64,000 nucleotides of DNA. It comes from Sphingobium yanoikuyae. Lineage in GTDB: Bacteria; Pseudomonadota; Alphaproteobacteria; Sphingomonadales; Sphingomonadaceae. Shown one piece after another: positions 32,446-40,795 of the stretch. The position numbers were made by a program, and so were the translations under genes. The number at the start of each line of letters is the position of its first letter. The stretch's first letter is position 1. The notes under the pieces were generated by a model. The model did not search any database. It was not told the origin of the DNA and saw only the letters and a list, made by a program, of their open reading frames with translations. Location of the stretch: assembly GCF_034424525.1 (NCBI RefSeq), contig NZ_CP139979.1, positions 3,993,001 to 4,057,000 of the forward strand. The letters are read 5' to 3'.

Positions 32446-34047
32446 TTATTTCTTGAAGCTGATGCGCAGCGCGTATGGCATCGCATCGGCGCCGCTCTGC
32501 GGCAAGGTGATGCTGAGCCCCTTGGCGGTCTGCTGCCATGTGACCGCGCCGCTGCCGAGCAATTCTATGCGGTCAATCTGTCGGTCGAGATAGGGCGTGC
32601 CGGCATAGAGCGTCTTGACCAGCACGGCGCCATCGGCCGGCCGCTCCAGCCCCAGCGCATAGAGATGGCCGTCCTTCGTCGTGAAGCGGATATCCTCGCG
32701 CGTGAAGCTGGTGACATTCTTCTCGGTGAACTGCCCGACCTGGCGGACATGACCGGACTTGGTCGGCCCCTCGCCGAAATAGAGGAAGGGCCGCGTGCCG
32801 TAGATCGCCTCGCCATTGACCTTGAGCCAGGCGCCCATGCCCTGCAGCACGGTCGCGATCTCCTGCGGGATGGTGCCGTCCGCCCTGGGGCCGACATTGA
32901 GAAGGAGATTGCCGTTCTTCGACACGATGTCGATCAGGTCGGCAATCAGCGACTTGGGCGTGCGATAGCTGTCATTCTGGGCATAGCCCCAGCTCTTGAT
33001 GCTGACCGAGGTGTCCGACTGCCACGGCGTGAGTTTCAGCGCATCGCTCTTGCCGCGTTCCAGGTCGAACATGGCGCTGCCCTCGGCAAACTGCGAGCCC
33101 TTATAGGCGATGATGCCGGGCGCCTTCCATTCGGCCGAGCGGTTATAATAATAAGCGGCGGTGTCGCGCATCAGCGGTTCGAACAGCGGCGAGGATGTCC
33201 ACCAGTCGAAATAGATGAGTTCGGGCTGATATTTGTCGATCAGTTCCGACGTGCGCGCCATCCAGTCGTTCAGGAACTCCTTGTTGGGCGGGCTCCAATT
33301 CTGGAGCAGGTCGCTGTCGGGCCAGTTGTCGGGCTTGTCGGCCGGCAGGCCGGTGGGCGCGGCCGGGCCATAAAGGCCCGCATATTTCGGGTCGTTGACG
33401 TCGGAATCATAGGTGCGCCCCTTATGATACCACCACCAATGTTCGGCGCGGTGCGACGACAGGCCGAAATGCAGGCCGCTGGCACGGGCCGCCTTCGCGA
33501 TCTCGCCGGTGACGTCGCGCTTTGGCCCCATGTCGGCGGCATCCCATTTCGTGAAGGACGACTGGTACATGGCAAAGCCGTCGCAATGTTCGGCAACCGG
33601 CACGACATAGCGCGCGCCCGCATTCTGGAACAGCTTCACCCAGGCGGCGGGATCGAACTTCTCCGCCTTGAACATCGGGATGAAGTCCTTGTAGCCGAAC
33701 TTGTTCTGCGGCCCGTAGGTCTTCACATGATGGTTGTAGGCGTCGTTGCCCGGCACATACATGTTCCGCGAATACCATTCATTGGCATAGGCCGGGACCG
33801 AATAGACGCCCCAATGGATGAAGATGCCGAACTTGGCATCCTGGAACCAGGCCGGCGTCTTGAAGCCGCGCAGCGAATCCCAGTCGGGACGGAAGGGGCC
33901 TTCGTTGACGCCCTGTTTGACCTTGGCGAGCTGCGCCTCGACGGGCGCGGCCTTGTAGGCCATCGGCCAGGGCGAGGCCTGCTGGGCGAGCGCCGGCGCG
34001 GTCATGGCGGTGAGCGCGCAGAGCGCCGCGATCAATCTTGTCTTCAC
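32446..34047 (-). CDS. GH29 alpha-L-fucosidase, exported
   Basis: This 533-residue protein has a signal peptide (MKTRLIAALCALTAMTAPALAQ). The GH29 barrel has KFGIFIHWGVYSVPAY, VAEHCDGFAMY and the nucleophile D281 in LIYFDWW. A C-terminal beta-sandwich starts near residue 440. It should release alpha-L-fucose (or a related L-sugar) in the periplasm. The GTG start at 34047 overlaps the stop of the GH42 gene, so it is the second gene of that operon. Confidence 0.92.
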   Translation of the reverse strand: MKTRLIAALCALTAMTAPALAQQASPWPMAYKAAPVEAQLAKVKQGVNEGPFRPDWDSLRGFKTPAWFQDAKFGIFIHWGVYSVPAYANEWYSRNMYVPGNDAYNHHVKTYGPQNKFGYKDFIPMFKAEKFDPAAWVKLFQNAGARYVVPVAEHCDGFAMYQSSFTKWDAADMGPKRDVTGEIAKAARASGLHFGLSSHRAEHWWWYHKGRTYDSDVNDPKYAGLYGPAAPTGLPADKPDNWPDSDLLQNWSPPNKEFLNDWMARTSELIDKYQPELIYFDWWTSSPLFEPLMRDTAAYYYNRSAEWKAPGIIAYKGSQFAEGSAMFDLERGKSDALKLTPWQSDTSVSIKSWGYAQNDSYRTPKSLIADLIDIVSKNGNLLLNVGPRADGTIPQEIATVLQGMGAWLKVNGEAIYGTRPFLYFGEGPTKSGHVRQVGQFTEKNVTSFTREDIRFTTKDGHLYALGLERPADGAVLVKTLYAGTPYLDRQIDRIELLGSGAVTWQQTAKGLSITLPQSGADAMPYALRISFKK

Positions 34048-36152
34048 TTGTCGGTTCCCCGTTGCAGCACGGCGACGCCTTCGGCGCCCAGGGTGACGGC
34101 CTGCTTGGTGCCGCCCTCCAATATGTCCGTCATGGTTTCGGGCAGGGTGACGCTGCGCGCTTCCTTGCCATGGTTGATGAGGATGACGATGGACCGGCCA
34201 TCGCCTTGGCGGGTCATGAGTTCGACGTCGGCGGGCACGGCAAAGTCGCGGGCGACGCCGGCCCCCTTGAGCGCATCGTCGATCAGCGTCTTCATCAGAT
34301 CGGGGTCGATCAGGGCGCCGACATAGGTGATGCGGCCCTTTCCGACTTGGCGCGTCAGCGCGGCGGCATGGCCATCAAGCCAGCCATTAGCCTTGCCATA
34401 GCGCAGCAGCACCTGGGTATCGGGGGCCTTGGCGGTCAGGTCTTCCGCCCAGATGCGCGCCGTGCCGGTGCCGACCGCGACCGGTTCGTCGAGCGCGTAA
34501 AATTGTTCGACCTGTCCGCCCAGAAGGTCCGCGAGCGGGCCGGGCTGGCGACGCGGCTGGAGCCGGTCATAGGCATCGCGCTGGCCCGAACGGGGGCCGA
34601 GGATCAGATGACCGCCGGCCTTCACGAAGGCGCTCAGCCGGGCCGTCATGTCCGGGGTCAGGATGGCAAGATTGGGCGCGACCACCAGCTTGTAGCGATC
34701 AAGCGACCCGTCCGCCTCGACAATGTCGACGCTGCCCAGTGCATCCTTGAGCGGCGCATAATAATCGAGCAGCACGCCGATCTGGTCATAATCCTTGTGA
34801 TGCGGCTGGAAATCGATGGTCCAGCGGCTGGGATAATCCTGCAGGATAGCGACCGGGGAGACGGGCGCGGTGCCGGCCAGCACGGGCGTCGCCCTGGCCA
34901 TTTCGCGGCCGATCCGCACCACTTCGTCATAGACCGGCAGCGGCTTGCCGTCCGGGCCGAGGATCGAGCCATGCATGGTTTCCTGGCCATTGAGCGCATT
35001 GCGCCATTGCCAGTAGAGAATGCCGTCGGCGCCATGGCCGATCGCCTGCCAGGCCATCGCGCGGGTTTCGCCGGGATAGAGCATGTTGCTGACTGGCGCC
35101 CAGTTCACGAAGCCGGGCTGGATTTCCATCACCCAGAAATTCTTGCGCTTCCAGCCGCGCACCAGATCATGGCTGGCGCCGTTGCGATAGGGCTGGAGAT
35201 GGCCGGTGCCGACATAATTGTCCCAGGATGCGAAATCGAGATCGCGGTTGATGGCATAGCGGTCGAAGCGGTTGGCCCAGCCAAGGCCGCCGAGATTGGT
35301 GGTGATGAACTGTGCGGGCAGCGCATGGGCGCGAATGGCATCGATCTGGTTCTTCTGGAACGCCACCCACTGGCTGGTGATGTAGCGCTTCTGCTCCAGC
35401 ATCAGGCCGGGATTGCCCTTTTCCGTGTTGAACGGCACCTGGTTCCAGTCGCTGTAGGTTTGCGACCAATATTGGGTGGTCCAGGCATCGTTGAGCTTGT
35501 CGAGCGTGCCATAGCGCCCCTTGAGCCAGTCCATCCAGCCGGCCTTTGCAGCGGGGTCATAGCTTTCGTCGGTATATTCATTGCCGATCTGCCAGCCGAT
35601 GACATTGGGCTCATGGCCCAGCGCCTGTGCCATGCGACTGACGATGTCGCGGCTGAGCTGGCGATAATGGGGATCGGAGATGGAGAATTGGCGGCGGCCG
35701 CCATGGCCGAGGCGCTTGCCGTCGCCATCGATGCGCAGCACCTCGGGATATTTCTGCGTCATCCAGGCGGGCGGCGTGTCGGTGGGCGTGCCGATCACCA
35801 CCTTGATGTCATATTTCGCCGCCAGCCGGACCGCACGGACCAGCCAGCCCAAGTCATAGGCGCCTTCGGTCGGCTCCATCGCGCTCCAGGCGAATTCGCC
35901 GATGCGCACGACATTGGCGCCATGGGCCTGCATCAGGCGCAGGTCTTCGGCCCAGCGCTCCTCGGGCCATTGTTCGGGATACCAGGCGGACCCCAGATAG
36001 AGTTTGCGGAACTGTTCCTGCCCGTTGGCGGCGCTCGCGCCGGGCGCGGTGGTTGCGGCGGCCGGCATGGCCGATGGCAGCGCAAGCAGCAGGGCGGATC
36101 CGATCAACGCGGCCTTCCACCGACCGGACTGCCTGGAATTGCGCGGATTCAT
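34044..36152 (-). CDS. GH42 beta-galactosidase, exported (copy 2)
   Basis: This is a 702-residue protein from ATG 36152, chosen because GGAG at 36159-36162 is 6 bases upstream; an in-frame ATG at 36164 overlaps that site. It has a signal peptide followed by the GH42 barrel (LGSAWYPEQWPEERWAEDL). Acid/base is E192 (WQIGNEYT), nucleophile E343 (FWVMEIQPG). The same domain order and many identical stretches are shared with the GH42 at 23886, so the two are paralogues. First gene of the operon with GH29, the racemase-like gene and MFS; divergent from GH106. Confidence 0.92.
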   Translation of the reverse strand: MNPRNSRQSGRWKAALIGSALLLALPSAMPAAATTAPGASAANGQEQFRKLYLGSAWYPEQWPEERWAEDLRLMQAHGANVVRIGEFAWSAMEPTEGAYDLGWLVRAVRLAAKYDIKVVIGTPTDTPPAWMTQKYPEVLRIDGDGKRLGHGGRRQFSISDPHYRQLSRDIVSRMAQALGHEPNVIGWQIGNEYTDESYDPAAKAGWMDWLKGRYGTLDKLNDAWTTQYWSQTYSDWNQVPFNTEKGNPGLMLEQKRYITSQWVAFQKNQIDAIRAHALPAQFITTNLGGLGWANRFDRYAINRDLDFASWDNYVGTGHLQPYRNGASHDLVRGWKRKNFWVMEIQPGFVNWAPVSNMLYPGETRAMAWQAIGHGADGILYWQWRNALNGQETMHGSILGPDGKPLPVYDEVVRIGREMARATPVLAGTAPVSPVAILQDYPSRWTIDFQPHHKDYDQIGVLLDYYAPLKDALGSVDIVEADGSLDRYKLVVAPNLAILTPDMTARLSAFVKAGGHLILGPRSGQRDAYDRLQPRRQPGPLADLLGGQVEQFYALDEPVAVGTGTARIWAEDLTAKAPDTQVLLRYGKANGWLDGHAAALTRQVGKGRITYVGALIDPDLMKTLIDDALKGAGVARDFAVPADVELMTRQGDGRSIVILINHGKEARSVTLPETMTDILEGGTKQAVTLGAEGVAVLQRGTDK

Positions 36153-36177
36153 GCCCCTCTCCATATGCTCCAACTCA

Positions 36178-36199
36178 ATTAGTATTATTTTATGATATT
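36178..36199. promoter_or_regulatory. AT-rich operator-like site C (GH42 copy 2 / GH106 divergent promoter)
   Basis: TATGATATT (36191-36199) is preceded by ATTAGTAT (36178-36185); ATTAGTAT recurs at 36215-36222. The arrangement ATTAGT...TATGATATT parallels site D at 45730-45746. It lies 26-47 bases from the GH42 start within the 173-base divergent gap. Confidence 0.5.
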
Positions 36200-36325
36200 T
36201 CCTTGTTCCTGGCTATTAGTATGACTAAACCGAGTCAACCGATTTCGCGGCAGGACCAGGGGGAACGCACCATCAGCCTTCCCCGGACTGCTGCGAAAGA
36301 CAGATGAGACAAGGGAGTGGATGGG

Positions 36326-39300
36326 ATGAAGGGCGCATTTCTGGCGAGGCTGGCCAGCGGGGTCGCGATCGCGGCCATGGGCACTGCACCGATCACGGCG
36401 CAGACATCGACCCCTGACGCCGACAGCTTCCGCAATCCGCCCGCCGACAGCCGTCCCCAGACGCTCTATTTCTGGATGAACGGCAATGTGACGCAGCAGG
36501 GCATCGATGCCGACCTGGATGCGATCGCCAAGGCCGGGCTGGGCGGCGTGCTGGTGTTCGATGGCAGCGACGACGTGCCCAAGGGGCCGGTCGACTATCT
36601 GAGCCCGCAATGGCTGGGCCTGATGACCCACATGATGGGCAAGGCGGGCAGCCTGGGCCTGCAGGTGGGGATGCATAATGCGCCGGGCTGGTCGTCGAGC
36701 GGCGGCCCCTGGATCGCCCCGGCGCAGGCGATGCAACAGATCGTCTGGACCGAAACCCGCGTAACCGGTGGCCAGCGGGTGCGCACCACCCTGCCCCGCC
36801 CCTATACCAAGCTGGACTATTATCGCGATGCCGCGGTGATCGCCTATCCCGCATCGGACGGCGACGAGAGCCATTATCGCGACGCCGTCGCCTCGATGCG
36901 CACCGGCAGCATCGTCGATGCCGCGCAACTGACCGATCGCGACCTGCACAGCAGCACGCCGGTCGGCCCCGATGCGCCGCTGGTCATCGGCATGAAGGCG
37001 CCCTTTTCCGCCCAGGCACTGACCCTCTATGCCGAAAAGGAAAGCCCGGCCTTTTCCGCGACGCTGGACTCCTCCGACGACGGCCGGAACTGGACAGCGG
37101 TAGGCAAGGTGAGCGTCGCGGTGGAGCGCGGGATCGAGGCGCCGGGATCGATCAATTTCCCCGCCGTCACCGCCCGCTATTTCCGTATCACCCCATCGGC
37201 CAAGGTGAAGCTGGCCGAGGCGCTGCTCTATGCCACGCCGCGGATCAGCGACTGGGACGTGAAGGGCGAGCATGGCTTTCGCATGGGCGCGATCACCAAG
37301 GGGCCGGACCAGGCGCCTGCGGGCGCTGTCATCGATCCCCTCAAGGTGATCGACCTCACCGCCAAGGTCGATGCGCAGGGCCGGCTCGACTGGACCGCGC
37401 CGGCCGGACGCTGGACCATATTGCGCCTGGGCCACACGCCGACCGGCAAGCTGAACGTCGCCGCATCCGACGCGGGGCGCGGGCTGGAGGTCGACAAGCT
37501 GAACATCGCCGCCGTCGATCACCAGTTCGACAGCAGCGTCGGTCGCGTCGTGAAAGCGGCCGGACCGATGGCCGGCAAGGCCTTCGCCAATCTGGAGATC
37601 GACAGCTATGAGGCGGGTCTGCAGAACTGGACGCCGACGCTGCTCGCCGATTTCGAGAAGCGCAACGGTTACAGCCTGTTGCCCTGGCTGCCGACGCTGA
37701 CGGGCCGGATCGTCGGCGACGCCGGCCGATCGGACAAGATATTGTTCGATTTCCGCCGTACCCTCGCGGACCTGATGGCCGACAATTATTATGGCCGGAT
37801 GCAGGACCATGCCCATGCGGCGGGACTGCGCTTCTACACCGAAGGCTATGGCCCCGGCCCGTTCGATGCGCTGCAGGTCAGCGGCCGGGCGCAGGTGCCG
37901 ATGACCGAATTCTGGAGCCGCACGCCCTGGACCGACAACCGCACGGTCAAGATGGTGTCGTCGGCCGCCCATGTCTATGGCAAGAGCGTGGTCGCGGCCG
38001 AGGCCTTTACCGGCGAGGCGCAGACCAGCCGCTGGATGGACTATCCCTATTCCATGAAGACGCTGGGTGACCAGATGTTCGCGCAGGGCTTCAACCAGAT
38101 CTTCTTCCACCGCTATGCCCACCAGCCCAATGTGCTGGCCGAACCGGGCATGGTGATGGGGCCATGGGGCATCAATCTGGATCGCACCAATACATGGTTC
38201 GCCCAGTCCCGACCCTGGATGGAATATCTGACGCGCAGCCAGTTCATGCTGCGCCAGGGGCATAATGTCGCCGACATCCTGTTCTTCGTCGGCGAAGACA
38301 GCCCCAACCAGTCGGAAAATGTGCGGCCTGACGTGTCCGCCGACGCCAATCCGAAGATCGGCCAATATTTCACGCCGCTGATCCCGGCAGGCCACAGCTA
38401 TGATCTGGTCAATGCCGAAGTGCTGCTGACCCGCGCCAGCGTGCGCGATGGCAAGGTCGTGCTGCCCGACGGCGCCAGCTATGCGATGCTGGCCCTGCCG
38501 GAGGGCATGACCGGCATGACCGCACAATTGGTCGCACGGCTGCGCAGCCTGGTGGAGCAGGGCATGATATTGCTGGCCCCGCGACCGACCCGTTCGCTGG
38601 CCATGGGCGGCACGGACGCGCAATTCGACAAGGATGTCGAGGCGCTCTGGGGACCGGCCGCCATCAGCGGGCCACGCGCGGTGGGCAAAGGGCAGGTCTT
38701 TGCCAGCGGCACGATCGCTGATGCCTTGGCCGCCGCACAGACCGGCCCGGATGTCGAATGCGCCACCGCCACGCCCGACGGTCAGGTCAACTGGCTGCAC
38801 CGGCAACTGGTCGATGGCGACGTCTATTTCATTGCCAACCGGCAGCGGCGCAGCGAACGGGTGACGTGCAGCTTCCGCGTCAGCGGCCAGACGCCCAGCC
38901 TGTGGGATGCGGAAACCGGCACGGTCAGCCAGCCGGCCTTGTTCGATGCGTCGGGCGGGCGCACGCGGGTCGCGTTCGACCTGTCGCCGGCCGGATCGAC
39001 CTTCGTCCGTTTCCGCCCGGCCATGGCCGGCGCCGCGCCGATCAGCTGGGCCGCCAAAGATGGCGTGCGTTTTGCCGATCTGGCGCTCCGGACCCCGGTC
39101 GTGCAGGCGCCGTCGGACAGCTTCACCCTGTCGCTATGGGCCAAGCCCGACCTCGACCTGCGCCTGATGCCGCAGGAGGGGGTGAAGGGGCGGATCAACG
39201 AGACCGGAAAAAACTATCTGATCAACGCCCGCTCCGGCCGCGACATTCATGGCGAAGGGACGGCGATCGCCGGGTTGGCGGTGGGGCGCAACGGCGCCTT

Positions 39301-40360
39301 CGTGATCGAACGCGCGTCGCCCGACGCCGTGCCGGCGGTGCTGGTATCCCACCAGCCGATCGCGGGCTGGAGCCATTTCGCGCTGGTCTATGACCAGGGC
39401 GTGCCCAGCCTCTATATCAACGGCAAGCTGGCACGCACCGGCCAGAAGAGCGGGCGCACCGTCTTTGCCGGCGGTAGCGATCCGGCCGCGCCCAATGGCG
39501 CCACCTATTTCTTCGAGGGCAATTTCACGCCGCTGCGCACCGACGCGCGCGCACTGGCGGCGGACGAAATCGCCAGGGTAGCGGCGGCCGGGCCGCCGAT
39601 GCCGACGTCCAATGCCAGCCCGGCCGACATCGTGCGCACCGCGAATGGCGGCCTGCGTCTGACGGCATGGGAGAGCGGGAAATATAGCGGCAGTGGCGGA
39701 CAGGAGGTGCAGGTGACGTTGCCCGCGCCACGCATTGTCGAAGGGCCCTGGCAGGTGCATTTCCAGTCGGGTCGCGGCGCGCCGGCAGCGATCACCCTGC
39801 CCGCGCTCCAGTCGCTCAGCCACCATGCCGATCCGGCCGTGCAGCATTTTTCCGGCACCGCCACCTATGAGCGGACGATCGACATTCCGGCCGCCGCGCT
39901 GAAGCAGGGCCTGCGCATCTGGCTGGACCTGGGCCGCGTGGAAGTGCTGTCGGGCGTGCGGGTCAACGGCAAGGATCTGGGCGTGCTGTGGAAGGAACCC
40001 TATCGCGTCGACATCAGTGATGTCGTGCATGCCGGGCGAAACCAGCTGTCGCTGTCGGTGACCAACTTGTGGGCCAACCGGATGATCGGCGATGCCGCCC
40101 TGCCCGAGGAGGGCCATTTCGTCGACAATGCCGACTGGACGATCGGCGAGAAGCCGGGCCCCGACGGCAAGATGACACCGGTGATGGCGCGCAAGATCAC
40201 CGCGCTGCCTGACTGGTACAAGGCCGGCGAGGCCAAGCCGGAGGGCGGGCGCGTCACCTTCACCCCCTGGACCTTCTTCCAGCCGGGCGAGCCGCTGCTC
40301 GATTCCGGCCTGCTGGGCCCGGTCCGCCTGGTCTATGCACGCGAGGTCGACTTCCAATAG
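36326..40360 (+). CDS. GH106 alpha-L-rhamnosidase, exported, with LamG-like insert
   Basis: This 1344-residue protein starts at ATG 36326 with AAGGGAG 8-9 bases upstream; a GTG at 36317 is inside that site. After a signal peptide it shows the GH106 opening TLYFWMNGNVTQQGIDADLD, with further motifs AYLQVGMHNAPGWSSSGGP-like at 36660-36710 and GYGPGPFDALQ. Residues around 930-1100 form a concanavalin/LamG-type sandwich (SFTLSLWAKPDLD; LYINGKLARTG). The C-terminus is a GH2-type jelly roll (GVRVNGKDLGVLWKEPYRVD). It should cleave alpha-L-rhamnosides, as GH106 enzymes do on rhamnogalacturonan II. Confidence 0.88.
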   Translation: MKGAFLARLASGVAIAAMGTAPITAQTSTPDADSFRNPPADSRPQTLYFWMNGNVTQQGIDADLDAIAKAGLGGVLVFDGSDDVPKGPVDYLSPQWLGLMTHMMGKAGSLGLQVGMHNAPGWSSSGGPWIAPAQAMQQIVWTETRVTGGQRVRTTLPRPYTKLDYYRDAAVIAYPASDGDESHYRDAVASMRTGSIVDAAQLTDRDLHSSTPVGPDAPLVIGMKAPFSAQALTLYAEKESPAFSATLDSSDDGRNWTAVGKVSVAVERGIEAPGSINFPAVTARYFRITPSAKVKLAEALLYATPRISDWDVKGEHGFRMGAITKGPDQAPAGAVIDPLKVIDLTAKVDAQGRLDWTAPAGRWTILRLGHTPTGKLNVAASDAGRGLEVDKLNIAAVDHQFDSSVGRVVKAAGPMAGKAFANLEIDSYEAGLQNWTPTLLADFEKRNGYSLLPWLPTLTGRIVGDAGRSDKILFDFRRTLADLMADNYYGRMQDHAHAAGLRFYTEGYGPGPFDALQVSGRAQVPMTEFWSRTPWTDNRTVKMVSSAAHVYGKSVVAAEAFTGEAQTSRWMDYPYSMKTLGDQMFAQGFNQIFFHRYAHQPNVLAEPGMVMGPWGINLDRTNTWFAQSRPWMEYLTRSQFMLRQGHNVADILFFVGEDSPNQSENVRPDVSADANPKIGQYFTPLIPAGHSYDLVNAEVLLTRASVRDGKVVLPDGASYAMLALPEGMTGMTAQLVARLRSLVEQGMILLAPRPTRSLAMGGTDAQFDKDVEALWGPAAISGPRAVGKGQVFASGTIADALAAAQTGPDVECATATPDGQVNWLHRQLVDGDVYFIANRQRRSERVTCSFRVSGQTPSLWDAETGTVSQPALFDASGGRTRVAFDLSPAGSTFVRFRPAMAGAAPISWAAKDGVRFADLALRTPVVQAPSDSFTLSLWAKPDLDLRLMPQEGVKGRINETGKNYLINARSGRDIHGEGTAIAGLAVGRNGAFVIERASPDAVPAVLVSHQPIAGWSHFALVYDQGVPSLYINGKLARTGQKSGRTVFAGGSDPAAPNGATYFFEGNFTPLRTDARALAADEIARVAAAGPPMPTSNASPADIVRTANGGLRLTAWESGKYSGSGGQEVQVTLPAPRIVEGPWQVHFQSGRGAPAAITLPALQSLSHHADPAVQHFSGTATYERTIDIPAAALKQGLRIWLDLGRVEVLSGVRVNGKDLGVLWKEPYRVDISDVVHAGRNQLSLSVTNLWANRMIGDAALPEEGHFVDNADWTIGEKPGPDGKMTPVMARKITALPDWYKAGEAKPEGGRVTFTPWTFFQPGEPLLDSGLLGPVRLVYAREVDFQ

Positions 40361-40381
40361 ACGGCAAGCCCGCGGAAAGCC

Positions 40382-40418
40382 GGGGATGGGAGCCAGAGGG
40401 CGCCCGTCCCCTTTTTTT
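40382..40418 (+). terminator. Rho-independent terminator of the GH106 gene
   Basis: GGGGATGGG (40382-40390) pairs with CCCGTCCCC (40403-40411), 9 bp with one G-U, and is followed by seven T. It is placed 22 bases after the stop codon. Confidence 0.8.
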
Positions 40419-40493
40419 GAGCGATGGGGCTCCGCGCAGACCGCTCATGCCCTGAAGGCCAGTTGGAATGACTGACATGGGTGGGAACAAGAC

Positions 40494-40630
40494 ATTCCTC
40501 CCCGGCACGGGGAGGGGGACCGCTCGCGTAGCGAGTGGTGGAGGGGCACAGGCCGGATAGCGCAGCGCCAAGAGGCACCTGCCCCTCCGTCAGCGCTTCG
40601 CGCTGCCACCTCCCCGTTCCGGGGAGGAAT
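40494..40630. repeat. Palindromic extragenic repeat pair (REP-like, sphingomonad type)
   Basis: The left arm 40494-40547 and right arm 40581-40630 are inverted copies of one unit: ATTCCTCCCCGG, then a CGGGGAGG half, a small GC hairpin (CGCTCGC/GCGAGTG or AGCGC/GCGCT), and GGAGGGGC. Each arm also folds on itself (CCTCCCCG/CGGGGAGG). Such GGGGAGG units are widely scattered in intergenic DNA of sphingomonads and relatives. Here they lie between two terminators. Confidence 0.75.
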
Positions 40631-40726
40631 GTTCACTTCTGGTCGCTTGCGGACCATCCTCCCTTTACAGCGGAGCATCTGGGAACGGCAGCAATTGATC
40701 GGAGCCGATCCAGCCCCTCCACACAG

Positions 40727-40757
40727 AAAAAATCCCCGCGGGTGCAGCCGCGGGGAT
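40727..40757 (-). terminator. Rho-independent terminator of TonB receptor 1
   Basis: ATCCCCGCGG and CCGCGGGGAT (perfect 10 bp, 6-base loop) are followed on the minus strand by six T (complement of A at 40727-40732). It is 39 bases beyond the receptor stop. Confidence 0.85.
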
Positions 40758-40795
40758 CAAGGGAGGATGGGATTTTTTCTTGGGGAGGGAGAGGG

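Larger units (their letters stand above)
40361..40795. other. 435-base intergenic region between GH106 and TonB receptor 1
   Basis: This gap separates two convergent genes. It holds the GH106 terminator (40382-40418), a palindromic repeat pair (40494-40630) and the receptor terminator (40727-40757). The stretch 40631-40726 shows nothing recognisable. No convincing gene or RNA gene is seen. Confidence 0.75.

Noticed and set aside
34038..36182. 714-codon plus-strand frame opposite GH42 copy 2
   Set aside because: GH42 catalytic motifs on the minus strand settle the coding strand.
36185..38806. 873-codon minus-strand frame opposite GH106
   Set aside because: GH106 motifs and a terminator on the plus strand; the antisense frame has no recognisable domain.
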